A stretch of DNA of 64,000 nucleotides, taken from assembly GCA_948470475.1 (NCBI GenBank), contig OX419336.1, positions 1,557,001 through 1,621,000 on the forward strand. The letters run 5' to 3'. Within the stretch, counting starts at the first letter, position 1, and every line of letters starts with the position of its first letter. Position numbers and translations under genes: made by a program. Source of the stretch: Galaxea fascicularis. Lineage: Eukaryota > Cnidaria > Anthozoa > Scleractinia > Euphylliidae. A model generated the notes under the pieces. It saw only the letters and a program-made list of their open reading frames with translations, did no database searches and had not been told where the DNA came from. Shown here piece by piece: positions 1 to 9,863 of this stretch.

Positions 1-688
1 TTTTTTTGATCAGTTTCTAATTTAAGGTCATGGCAAATTTTTGCACAGTTACGCAACTCAACATTCGGTAAAGAAAAATAATGGCACAAGGGAACGGTGT
101 AGAGTCGCGAAATTGGTGTGTGACGTTTGTCATAAGTAGTAACAAAAAACGGAAAGAAACAATTCCTTATGGTTTTTGCGCAAAGACGGATGCAACATCT
201 CATGAAAGCTAGACGTATTGTTTTGAAAAGTTTCGATGCTTTTAATAGCATTTCGGAACTTGTCTAGCCGTGATGTCCTCAAGCTAAAAGCTTTTCGCTT
301 CAGGTAATATTCGCACTCTAGCTACGAAAACAATCGGGTGGCTCCCAAAATTCATCTACGTTTAATCCATACAAAAAAGGAAAGAATTTCAGCTGAAATT
401 AGCCTGCAAACTTTTCCATTTATCAGACAAAACTTCAATTCTCCGCCCAAATCAAATGAACTCACGTGCCTGTTAACAAGTTCTGCTTCGTTTCTTTTTA
501 TTGAGTCATCAGGTTGGCAAAGCGGTCAGAGACACTTGCGCCATTAAGAGATTTACCTTTCCTTTTATTTAAGATTAACGCTTGCTCTGTATTCCCGCAA
601 TTTGCGAAAAATGAAAGTACAGTTACAAGCATGATTCTTAGTGACCTTGGAAACTCAGAGACAAATTAAATGTACTTGTCCGACTGAC
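1..688. other. Left edge, no exon recognised
   Basis: No convincing coding exon, repeat or RNA gene is visible. If the GTPase exon at 689-827 is internal, this stretch is its next intron, running leftwards on the minus strand. The short open frames here have no family signature and no good splice context. Confidence 0.4.
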
Positions 689-827
689 CTGATTTGCCGA
701 CGCCGTCTTTTCCAAGCACTGCTACCTGAACATTTTTGACACTCGATGTTGTTCCGTTCTTTCTCCTTTTGACCATGGGGCTTTTGATCGGTGGTCGTTC
801 GTAAACTGAAGGGTGTACTGATTTATC
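689..827 (-). CDS. Ras-like small GTPase, single exon with the G1 P-loop (partial gene)
   Basis: On the minus strand a polypyrimidine-AG acceptor precedes position 827 and a GTCAGT donor follows 689, giving a 139-nt exon. It reads DKSVHPSVYERPPIKSPM, then a basic stretch (VKRRKNGTTSSVKN), then VQVAVLGKDGVGKSG. GKDGVGKS is the Walker A/G1 box (GxxxxGKS) that binds GTP phosphates, and the preceding beta-strand VQVAVLG is typical of Ras-family proteins. The long basic N-terminal extension before G1 recalls atypical Ras-like proteins such as the RERG, RASL10-12 or RGK groups; I cannot choose between them. Switch regions and the NKxD motif should lie on exons left of the window edge. A start could lie at the internal Met of SPMVKRR, or further upstream on an unseen exon. 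Open frame upstream of 827 is probably intron. Confidence 0.6.
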
Positions 828-2360
828 CTGCAAAACAAAGCAAGTATATGTACAGGCAGTTATCCAAATGACTCGGGCAAACTTTGTTCGATCGTTAGGG
901 ATTGCTGTAAGTAAAAACCTAACGCATAAACGCTTTTTCTTCCTCACCATTGTACAGACATCAGCAACGAGATGTGTCAGTGGATAAATATCGCACTTTC
1001 ACGAACCTGTGGTTTGTATAAACTCTCGCTTAATTACTGACTGTATTTGAATATCGAATAATGCACTTATCTCTCATCCGCTTGGTCACTTCTGGGTCAC
1101 GATATGCGTGACATAAGCAATAGTTGGGCGGAAAACACGGCAATTAGCTTTTCATAGCTTTATTTATTGGAAGAGGAAACAAACGTTTGTTCCAATCTCG
1201 GTGTAGCAAGGGTATGACCTTTCGAAATGCTTAGGACGTCATGCAGAATGCATCGCTTAAGAACAAAGTCTGTTATGTCGGTTAATGGGTTTTGAGGGGG
1301 GCACCCTTTAATTAGTGCGCTTGCAGCAGTTCTGGTGCTAGCTGGATGCCGCATATCACAAGTCATGGGTTATCTCAATTCACTGACTTAAAAGCATTTC
1401 AGTTATCTGAATCAGTGCTTTGTAATTCGGACACGATGGCTTTGTTGTTGGCTTTGGTTGAAGTGTGTAATAAGTCTCATATTGCCTTCAGAACAATAAC
1501 CACTCCAGGCCGTTTCCTTGTTGAACAGGAAACCTGTCAGAAAGGTTTCATATTAAAAATCCTTCCTCACGCTGACCTTTTCATCGTTATTTTTCCTCTG
1601 TGGAAATTTGACGAGTGAGCCGAACAATACTTGGATTGTCGGAGGCTATTCACTAGATTTTGTGGTAAACCCTACATTTCAACATCGACGATAATCATGT
1701 TTTCCTGTTACGTTTCATCAATGCGGTCTAATAGAGCGGAAATCTCTCTGCCATTTGTCCGAAAAGTGCTGATGCCAAAGGCGAAATGGAATAGCCAGCA
1801 GACAAAATGCCAAAGGCGAAATGAAATAGCCAGCAGACAAATGCCAAACGTGTGAATGCCAAACAAGTTTCAGCCCACCTTTGTATCCTTCCTTGAGGCG
1901 GGGATAAATTATTTTCGTATGGGTGCGCTTGTCCGAAACAAAAAGCGATTTTACGCCCCCGCCGGATCTTAACCTTAGCCAAGGCCTTTTCAGCGTGAAT
2001 GATATCAATGTCTTTTGCAGCCTATTTTACCCATTCCTGTTCCTAATTTTTGGCCAATGCAGGGAAACTGAGGCTTTCCACCACTTCCGAGCCGTCAAGT
2101 GAGCAAGTGGCAAACTCATTACAGTCATTGTTCTGTAACAAGGGAAGTTATGTACATATAGGGAATGATTCTTCTTGGGCTAGAAATTTCAATCTGAAAT
2201 CCCTATGAAAAAGCGGGATCAGCATACAAAATCTCTGACTGGAATTTGTTCCGGGAAACCACTACATTAATAGCTGACGTTTATGAGTGACTTAATCTAA
2301 AATATATAGTTGGACTATTTTATGGCAAGTGCTGCAGAAAATAAAATAAACCTCATAAAC
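828..2360. other. Gap without recognised gene
   Basis: Apart from a short 36-bp tandem duplication near 1.8 kb, I see no gene or structured repeat. The region may contain the upstream intron or 5' part of the minus-strand GTPase gene. Short open frames on both strands overlap each other and lack domain motifs. Confidence 0.4.
1774..1848. repeat. Two-copy tandem duplication (about 36-bp unit)
   Basis: The phrase GCCAAAGGCGAAATGGAATA followed by GCCAGCAGACAAAAT appears twice back to back with two or three differences. A third partial unit (ATGCCAAACGTG, AATGCCAAAC) follows. It creates an artificial repetitive peptide in one frame (KCQRRNEIASRQ). Confidence 0.6.
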
Positions 2361-2992
2361 CCTTGGGCGCGTTTTTTTGGGAGTCATTCTGGAATGAGAA
2401 TAGTTGGAATGTATTTTTGGTACGCGTTTTTATTGTCTATTCTAATTCCAGAATCCTTAGAATCCCTTCCGATCAGTTCATTCTGCTGCGTGGTGTAGAA
2501 ATAACGGCTGAATGGTCAACTCGTGACACGTTGACCTCTTCGGCAACAAATAAAATATGTTCGACCAAAACACCACTGTCAGCGACGTCGCCGGCAAATT
2601 CAGCTTTTGCTTCCCACCCTGAGAAGAAAAGCAATTGCAGTTAGACATCATAAGAAACCCTTTGTCTTATCAGTTTGTATAAGAAACATGAAGACCATTT
2701 TTCTGATGTTACGTTCAAGCGAAAATCTCTCTGGGAGAGCTGTTTCGCGCGCGATGAACGAAGAATGGTGTTTTCCTTACCACGACAGCACATTGCGAGC
2801 GAAAACAGGTGGAAGTCGTTGTTATCAAGCTTCCGTAAGTGTGTGGACAACGGCAACAAATCTGGAAGGGTACGTTGTCATTCCGCTTTCAGAATAGTCA
2901 AAATTTGTGTTTTGTCAAATTTCCATCATTCTAATCATTCTCTTTCTTAATTTTTTGTTCTCATTCTGGAATAGCCCAAAAAACGCACCCTC
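2361..2992. mobile_element. Non-autonomous TIR element (about 630 bp)
   Basis: The left end reads TTGGGCGCGTTTTTTTGGG followed by CATTCTGGAATGAGAATA. The right end is its reverse complement with a few changes (GTTCTCATTCTGGAATAGCCC then AAAAAACGCACCC). Terminal inverted repeats are about 35-40 bp and imperfect. The interior has no transposase signature, so it is probably a MITE. The exact ends and target duplication are unclear. Superfamily is not assigned. Confidence 0.6.
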
Positions 2993-3574
2993 AGTTTGAA
3001 GTCATCTGTGCACAGGAAGGGGAAAAAGTCTGATTAATTAAAGCTTGGTTTAAGACGGTACCAGATCAAACCCTTGCTATAATATAGCTGAAAGGGCTAA
3101 GAAGGCTAGGTTTTAAACAGCCCCCAAACTTACCATGATAAAGACTATAGAAACAAGGGGGAACCAGAAACCTCAAGTGAACGACAGCGTTCTGGAAGAA
3201 TCCAGACTTCACCAAAGTTACCTCAGGGCAAGGAGCCTCAGACTTTACCATAACAAGTTATAAAAGGAAACGGGAAATCTGTCAGTGGCGTTAGTAATGG
3301 AAGATTTTAATATTTGTAAAACTACAAAAACACGAGGAGATGAAAATGTGTTTTGAAATAAATGACCATATCAGGTGAATTTAATTTGCTCTAAGAGATT
3401 ATAAGAGATCAAGAGGTGTATCCTTTGGCAGACAAAGTCAATACCATGCCAAAATAGGGTTTTCTTTCCTGCCAGACACTTAAATCACAAAGTAAGCATC
3501 TCGATCGTTTGACTAATCTTTTATGACTCGACGGCAAAAATCGGTTTTCCTTTTTGAAAATATTTTCACTTCTG
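2993..3574. other. Short gap, nothing recognised
   Basis: No exon with splice signals, repeat or RNA gene is visible between the TIR element and the tRNA-derived repeat. Confidence 0.4.
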
Positions 3575-4260
3575 CCCAAGTAGTGTTTATAACTGGGCAG
3601 TGATCACTTACATATTCATTCTTTAATCCGCAGTTCAAATATATGATTTCATATTTCACATACATCGACTTATCACTGACGGGTTTATTACCAACTCTCA
3701 AAATGGTTTGTTATCTCAGGCCCCGTCCACACTAATGTGTTTTCGCATAAAAACGCATACTTTTTTTAAAATCAGTTTTCGCCTTCCGTCCACACTAATA
3801 CGATCGAAAACGGAGTTGTATGTCTGCGAAAATGGAGGTTTTCGAAAAAGCTCTCCAGAAGGAGGTTTTTGAAAACGGAGGCTCAGCGTATTGGCGTGGA
3901 CGGGTGAAACGGAGGTTTTCGAAAACACTTACGTCACTACTCATTTGCATGTCCTGGCGGGAATAGCTATTTCAGTTCAAGCATGCGTAGTGCAGATAAA
4001 CTACGGTCATGGTGGTCTTGTGTGGACGGTGGAAAACGCTGTGAAAACGCTAATGTGGACGTAAATACTTTTATGCGTTTTCAAGGGTCAGAAAACGGAG
4101 GTTTTCGAAAAAGCATTAGTGTGGACGGGGCCTCAGTTGGTAGAGCACTGCACCGGCATCGCATGGGTTCGACTCCCGCACAAGTCTGGATTTATTTTCT
4201 CTACTATTCAAGTAGTGTTTGTAACTGTAGTGATCACTTACATAATGTCAAACTCAAATC
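3575..4260 (+). repeat. tRNA-derived SINE, split by a MITE insertion
   Basis: The left part (about 3575-3719) contains CCGCAGTTCAAATATATGATTTC and ends at CTCAG. The right part (from 4132) begins CTCAGTTGGTAGAGC, the A-box of a tRNA, and continues through GGGTTCGACTCCC, a B-box. Joined, they match the order seen in a related copy near 15.7-16.0 kb, where the same upstream sequence runs directly into a tRNA-like head. The MITE at 3720-4131 therefore inserted into the A-box of this older repeat. The downstream tail shares CAAGTAGTGTTTGTAACTG and TGATCACTTACATA with the left flank, so the repeat has an internally duplicated layout. Right boundary is approximate. Confidence 0.55.
3720..4131. mobile_element. 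MITE with 5-bp target duplication (nested in SINE)
   Basis: The terminal inverted repeat is GCCCCGTCCACACTAATG at the left and CATTAGTGTGGACGGGGC at the right. CTCAG directly flanks both sides (3715-3719 and 4132-4136), a plausible 5-bp target-site duplication. The interior has repeated GGAGGTTTTCGAAAA and GAAAACG words arranged around the ends, and no transposase. The 412-bp length and structure indicate a non-autonomous DNA transposon. Confidence 0.75.
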
Positions 4261-4768
4261 TTCGTCTTTGATGCAATGCGACCTTTTACTGCACGTTTTT
4301 CGGAAAGGAAACACTTATAATTTTCATGGTGGAAATCAGATCTCAGTGAAAAACCAAGAGAGAGAGATAGAGAAAGAAAAAAAAACGTTAAGCACATAAT
4401 TTCTTGGCCTCCGGCGCCGACTAACCTCCCAGGAACGGAAAAGCTACCAACAAAAATATTTTCTTTTCTTTTCACCTGACGTTAACGAGAGCTGTGCGTA
4501 ACTGTGTGCCAGCAAAGACTGGAGGCTAATATCTGTAAGCGGTTTATCATTGTCTAAGCGACTGGAATAATACGTCCGTGGGTGGCACTACAATCTAGCT
4601 ATCCGGCCCTTGATTTGCTGCAGTTTGTTGAAGACTCGGAAAACCTGTAAACCTTCACATTAGTGAAGAGTATAGCAGTCTGTAGTGAGAGAGATTGCTA
4701 TACTGATAACTTCATAGTCTGGAATCAGGGATTAGAAAGAGAGGCCCAAATGTTGCATTTGTATTGTT
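4261..4768. other. Short gap, nothing recognised
   Basis: A purine-rich stretch (repeated GAGA and GAAA near 4360-4385) is the only notable feature. No exon is supported. Confidence 0.35.
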
Positions 4769-5412
4769 AGGGACGGACCATTAGAAAAGTGATGGGAGGG
4801 GTGGGGGATTTTCAGCTGGTACGATTTTTTTTTTCGCGCACTGCTTGTGCAGCAATTTTTTTTCCAGATGAAACCCCCTGGACGAATTTTTTTTTTTTAG
4901 ACAAATATTGCTTTTTTTTAACAGTGAAATCTTGATTCATTATCTGTGTTTTTGTGATTTATAAATTATTCTACACTCACAACAGATCAAAGGATACAGG
5001 CACTTTTTAATGCAAAATCTTTTCGAAAATGTACACACAGTGAGAGAGGGGGAAGCCACTTGGAGTGGACGGCTTCCCTGTACATTTTTGTAGTCCCTGC
5101 CCTCTGGAATTCCTCTCCCACAGCCCATCATAATGATGCCATACTCCATTCACCAACACAGCCCCTCTGTAGTGCCCTCCACTCCAAAATGTCAATCCAA
5201 GAATATTTTGAATAAGAATTATTTTTAATAGACACTGGCAAATATTATATAATTATTAAATAAAAGTCACAATTGGACCTTCCTTCTAAATGAATTTTTT
5301 TTCTTTACCTTCTTCTTTGCGTGAATTTTATTTCTTGGCATTTTCCTTTGCATGAATTTTTTTTTTGGTTTTTTCCCAACCCGCCCATCACTTTTCTAAT
5401 GGTCCGTCCCTT
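4769..5412 (-). mobile_element. TIR element with a degraded coding remnant
   Basis: The left end AGGGACGGACCATTAGAAAA and GTGATGGG is matched by the reverse-complement right end CCCATCACTTTTCTAATGGTCC GTCCCT, giving a terminal inverted repeat of about 28 bp. The interior has long T-runs. On the minus strand (about 5195-5010) it reads LTFWSGGHYRGAVLVNGVWHH then YDGLWERNSRGQ. The GGHY and W-x-x-YDGL spacing resembles the end of a cysteine-protease-like fold found in some transposon proteins, but this is a weak resemblance. Its right end lies less than 100 bp upstream of the MSRB1 start codon, so it could contribute to that promoter. Confidence 0.6.
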
Positions 5413-5508
5413 AGCTTTTACATTGTATAAATCGGGGATTTTGTGCATAAATGCAGTGGAAGCTAACTGCTTTTCATTTTATCGCGGGCTCAAAGCGACC
5501 AAACGGTC

Positions 5509-8500
5509 ATGTCGTTCTGCTCCTGGAACGGAGAGAAATATAGAGACCACTTTGAAGCAGGTAAGCTCAAATATTGGTTCCATTTTTTCAAATAATCATG
5601 CTTTTAATGACACTTTATTCTTTTATAAGATAAACGTGTAATGGTACAATCAATTAAAGTATGCAGTAAAGTTCATGGCCGTCGGTAACTTGAGCCTGTA
5701 CTGTCTCGTAATGAACTATTGTTTGACAATAACCCGATTTATGACACTCATTGTAGGAAGAGAGAATTATTAATTTTTTGTCTTCATTGTTCTGATTTGC
5801 ATGTTTGGTATCATTTTTTCGAGAAAAAGGATGTGAGATCTGAGCAGTATAAACTGCAGGCCAAAAGGTGACTTACGTACGTATGTGCTGAGTCATTTGC
5901 CGTCATTATTCATTTATTGACCACAGGAACTCCAGTAAACATTCGAATGGACGGATACATCTTGAAGATTTATTCGACACCTTTTAACCTCCACGTTAAC
6001 GTCTTCTTGTGTTTGGTTAGGGCTGTTTCGACAAAGCCTTGTGATACATGTATGTTGTTGTATCTGTATTTGCAGGCATTTATGTCTGCCCAAAGTGTGG
6101 TCATGAATTATTCAGTGCTAAAGCAAAATACAAGCACAATACACCCTGGCCAGCATTTACTGAGACGATTCGAAAGGACAGTGTGTCGAAAGAGAATGAA
6201 ACGGAGCCTCAACAAAGCAGCAAAAATAAAGCTTTAAAGGTATGCAGTGTGATGTCCATGCTACAGTGTAGTTTTCATTTCTGCACAGGGATTATAATTA
6301 TACATGCATAACTGTCAAACTAACCCTGTTCCAAAAACAAAATGTATGTATAATTAATTATGGGGTTATGTGGAAATCTTGCCCACATCTTCTTTGCGTT
6401 CAGGCACTGTGTTAGAGGGTATGTTGACCCTGTTGTGAAATTTTCCTCCTCTCCAAATTAAGTTTTGTTTTGGATCTATACTCGGAGTAACCGCTGAATA
6501 CCCGGCCATTTGAAGTCATACCCCTGAAAAAGCTGGCTACACGGATACGCAGTTAATTCCCGCTAATGCTTTAAGAATAAGAAATACATATATGTCATAC
6601 TTGTCTGGTGTTGGTTACGCGGCTACGCAGTAGTCGAGACCTCCCCTTCCCCCTTGGAATTTGGTAGTAGGGAAAAAGGTGGCTATGCGGTTACGCAGTG
6701 GTCAAGACCTCCCCTCCCCCTTAGAATTTGGTGGTAGAGAAAAAGGTGGCTACGCGGTTACGTGGCTATGCGGCTACGCAGTAGTCAAGACCTCCCCTCC
6801 CCCTTGGAATTTGCCTGTAGGAAAGAAAGTGGCTACGCGGCTACGCAGCTACACAGTTGTCATGAAAGAAGTGGCTATTTAGATGACAGTCAAAACCTAA
6901 CCTTAGCCCTAACCCTAGCCCTAACCCTAACCCTAACCCTAACCCTAACCCTAACCCTAACCTAACCCTAACCCTAACCCTAACCCTAACCTACATGTAA
7001 CTGTGTAGTCACTTTTTTCCATACTAGCATACTCACTGCATTCTGTGTAGCTGCGTAGCCACACTTTTCCTCTTCTGCAAGAAGAAAATAAAATGCGTCT
7101 GTTCTTATTTTAAATTGTTTGAGTTTCACTGGAGGCAGTTGTCTTCATTTATTAGGTGGCCCCTGTTCCTCCTCTTTCAAGGACAATATTTTAGTTTTGA
7201 CATAGGTCTGCCCCCTTTAGAGAGTACTTTTCAGCTGAGTGTCATAAAGCCAAAGCCAAAACCAGAGTAATTACTGTGAACCATCACAACAGACACAAAC
7301 AGTGCAGAGCCAATCAAAATACAACAACAATAACAACAACAAGTATTTATTTGCATTCCTAGTTACAAATAGTATTGCACAAATAGGAGAAAAAGGAGAG
7401 AAAAAATATTTACAAGAAGTGTTGTGCCGCAATCTAAACAGAGGATTTAACTATCTGTGAGTCTATTGGTTCATTTCTTAGTTCAAAAGCTTCATATACA
7501 AAGTGGCCTAATTTTCTACAAATAAATGTATAAAGGCTATTAGAAATATGATTTTATGGCGATCATCTAGAGAATCAAAGCTGGGGTATTTACTGATGAT
7601 GTCATCCATAAGTGTTTTTCTACTTGCACTATATCTACATGTAAGCAACGATGTTAACAACAACAATACTTTATTTTCACATATTTTCCTTATTACATTA
7701 CATTAAAAGATATTTGTATGGTTTGTTACAATAACGTTATTGAAGAATTTGAAGGTTAAACTAAACCATATTGATAACAATGATGGAAATGCCTAAGGCC
7801 TAAATGAACCATATAATTTTCTTGTTAGACTTGTTGAGTTTTATTTTAAAAATTATAACGGGAAATGAAACTTGTTTTCAATTTGTTTTGAGTTGCAGTA
7901 CTGTCGGGTTCTTACGTATGTACTTGATGGGTACATTGGGAGTGGAATGTCTCCCAGTTTTGATTCTTAAGTTGTGATTACCTGCCCTTAATTTTGCTAC
8001 TGCCCACCTATGTTTCTGGTTTGTAATAAGTTCTAGTGAATTAGAAGGAATTGCATTGGTTTTGAATGTAGAGGCAAAGTTGAGTTTTTTGTTGCACTTA
8101 ATCATTTCTAATGGGTGATTTTTCAGGTCAGTTCTTATCCTTTCAATTATTTTAGATAAATCAAATCAAATCAAATTTATTTAAAGCACATTTACAGCTG
8201 TACCTAAAAAACAACAAAAGACACACTAACCCGCAAATAACAAAGGCTAATCTAGGCGGGAGTTTAGGTAGTATATTGTTTTAACACCCCATGAATTGTA
8301 AGAACAAAGGATTGTTTTCCAGATTCTACTAGTTGCATTGACATTAGAAGGCATTGCCCAACAGTGCTTGATTCTGGAAGTTTAAGAAGGTGTGGCCAGA
8401 ACTTTATCATCCTAGATAGCAAAATAATTTGAGAGGGAGTCTTTCACTTTCATTACATGCTACCACATTTACCACAATTACACGTACTTGTAGTTTTGTT

Positions 8501-9216
8501 AGTGCCAGCAGGCAAGAAATAATTCTGTTGAAGCAAACAAAATTAAAAATTGATGTAATGTTTATTGGAATAATTACATGTAAGTAGTCAGCGCAAATTG
8601 CAGAAAAATGCACACATGCAAGTTGCAATTGGTTTAGGTTTTGCTTGTCGTTGGTTGGAAAAGTAGCACAAATTTTGTTGACCAGTCACAGAGTGAAGCA
8701 GTGCACAACCAAATCATGCAAACCAGTCGATGCTCAATAATATAAAAACCACTCTATGCCATCATTATACTTACTGACCATTTCTTCATGCATTTTTTCT
8801 ATGATTTACCAGTACATCAGTCAACAAAACAGTACAAAACAATTTGATGCCAGTCAATAATATGCTTGCAGAAATTTTTTTTTCTTTGTGGAGGTATCAG
8901 CCAAGGTGGGTGGGAGATCAAAATGCAAAGTTTTATGGGGTGTGGATTTTAACTTGAGTGTCTGCTTATGAGATGCCTGCTGAACAAGGTTTAAAAAACT
9001 AGAGTGTTCATTTTAAAATTGGCCAGATTTGGTTGTAACTATCATTCTCCTTTTCTCCAGGTGAAATGTGGTAAGTGCGGCAATGGTTTAGGACATGAGT
9101 TCCTGAGGGATGGTCCCAATGGCATCTCATCACGATTTTGAATCTTCTCTGACTCACTGAAGTTCATCCCAAAACAGCGGGAAGATATCAGTGAATCATC
9201 TGCCAATCAGAACTAG
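5509..9216 (+). CDS. MSRB1: Methionine-R-sulfoxide reductase B1 (selenoprotein), three exons
   Basis: MsrB1 reduces methionine-R-sulfoxide in proteins using a catalytic selenocysteine, with thioredoxin as the usual reductant, mainly in cytosol and nucleus. Three exons are supported: 5509-5560, 6076-6239 and 9061-9216, with donors GTAAGC and GTATGC and acceptors TTTGCAG and CTCCAG. They join in frame to a 123-residue protein; human MSRB1 is 116. Exon 1 encodes [17 protein letters not shown], matching the family's conserved MSFCS start. Exon 2 holds the first zinc CxxC (CPKC), then WPAFTETI. Exon 3 holds the second (CGKC) and [13 protein letters not shown]. The codon after SSRF is TGA (9139-9141, residue 99). 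It sits exactly where mammalian MSRB1 has Sec, and conserved sequence [11 protein letters not shown] continues to a TAG. Ending at TGA would remove the catalytic residue. I did not find a convincing SECIS element. The second intron (2.8 kb) holds a minisatellite and telomere-like repeats. Confidence 0.93.
6600..6880. repeat. Intronic minisatellite, about 60-80 bp units
   Basis: Units containing GGCTACGCGGTTACGCAG then TAGTCAAGACCTCCCCTCCCC and CTTGGAATTTG recur about four times with variation, and short TACGCGGC units are intermixed. Several frames are open through it because stops are rare in the unit. It lies in MSRB1 intron 2. Confidence 0.75.
6894..6992. repeat. Interstitial telomere-type repeat (CCCTAA)n
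   Basis: About fifteen CCCTAA units, with a few CCTTAG, CCCTAG or CCTAA variants at the edges, run nearly uninterrupted. The complement is TTAGGG, the usual animal telomere repeat. It sits inside a gene intron, so it is interstitial, not a chromosome end. Confidence 0.9.
6993..9060. other. Rest of MSRB1 intron 2
   Basis: AT-rich intronic sequence. It contains two places where ACAACAACAA precedes TATTTATTT or TACTTTATTTT (about 7322-7350 and 7660-7680) and one AAATCAAATCAAATCAAATTT run (8160-8181). These look like edges or tails of old retroposed repeats. No extra exon is seen. Confidence 0.4.
9139..9141 (+). other. In-frame TGA read as selenocysteine
   Basis: TGA falls at residue 99 between SSRF and IFSDSLKF, the MsrB1 active-site position. 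Twenty-four more sense codons follow before TAG at 9214-9216. They match the family C-terminus (IFS-SLKF-P), so translation very probably passes this codon with Sec insertion. Confidence 0.88.
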
Positions 9217-9696
9217 CAAATTAAAGATCAGCGCAACAAAATTAATATAAATTAAGCTCAATCCATCCCATAGTTTAACAGTTTACTCTAAAGATTAAAA
9301 AAAAAGCTATGTAGTTGATGACAGGTCTGTAAGTAAAAGCAATAATAATAAATTTATTATTGATATCATTATGTGGTGGAATAATGTCCATCCACCTGCC
9401 AGTTGTAATTTCATTGGTACTCTCCTTCAACAACTGGTTGAAAAGTGAATGCTGTTTTTTTTTTGTTCTTATAATGAAAATTAGCATGGCTTTTTCTCTT
9501 GTGGATGGAATTAGGAAAGTTAAAAAAATGTTGGATTGCTTGTCATGTGAAAAATTTGTTCTATGAGACTAGCCCAGTGGATTCATAGTCAGAGCTGTAC
9601 TGTGCAATGATATGGTATGATAAATACCATACCAGGAATGTTTTTAACATTTTTAGCTGATTACCTACAGTGAATTTAAAATGAATTTTTGTCATA
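9217..9696 (+). other. Presumed MSRB1 3' region
   Basis: This is where the selenocysteine-directing SECIS hairpin should lie. I see two simple hairpins, AATAATAAATTTATTATT near 9342-9359 and TATGGTAT / ATACCATA near 9610-9630. Neither has the ATGA...AA...GA quartet layout of a SECIS. Confidence 0.4.
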
Positions 9697-9863
9697 CACC
9701 AAGATGGCTTCCATTCTAATATTTTTTTGTTTTAATTCAAATTAGCCCTTGTTGCCTCGTTCTTAAAAGCAAAATGTAAAAGAATATTTTACCTTGAGCG
9801 AGGCGACAAGGGCTAATTTGAATATAAACTGAAGAACATTAAAATGGTGGCCATTTTGGAATT
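9697..9863. mobile_element. Small foldback element
   Basis: CAAATTAGCCCTTGTTGCCTCG in the left half is mirrored by CGAGGCGACAAGGGC TAATTTG in the right half. The outer ends (CCAAGATGGCTTCCATTC and AATGGTGGCCATTTTGG) are also roughly complementary. The whole 165 bp can fold into one imperfect hairpin, as MITEs do. Confidence 0.6.

Noticed and set aside
9317..9366. ATGA...AAA...TGAT string as SECIS
   Set aside because: The segments between the motifs cannot pair as stem II; the visible pairing is a separate AT hairpin.
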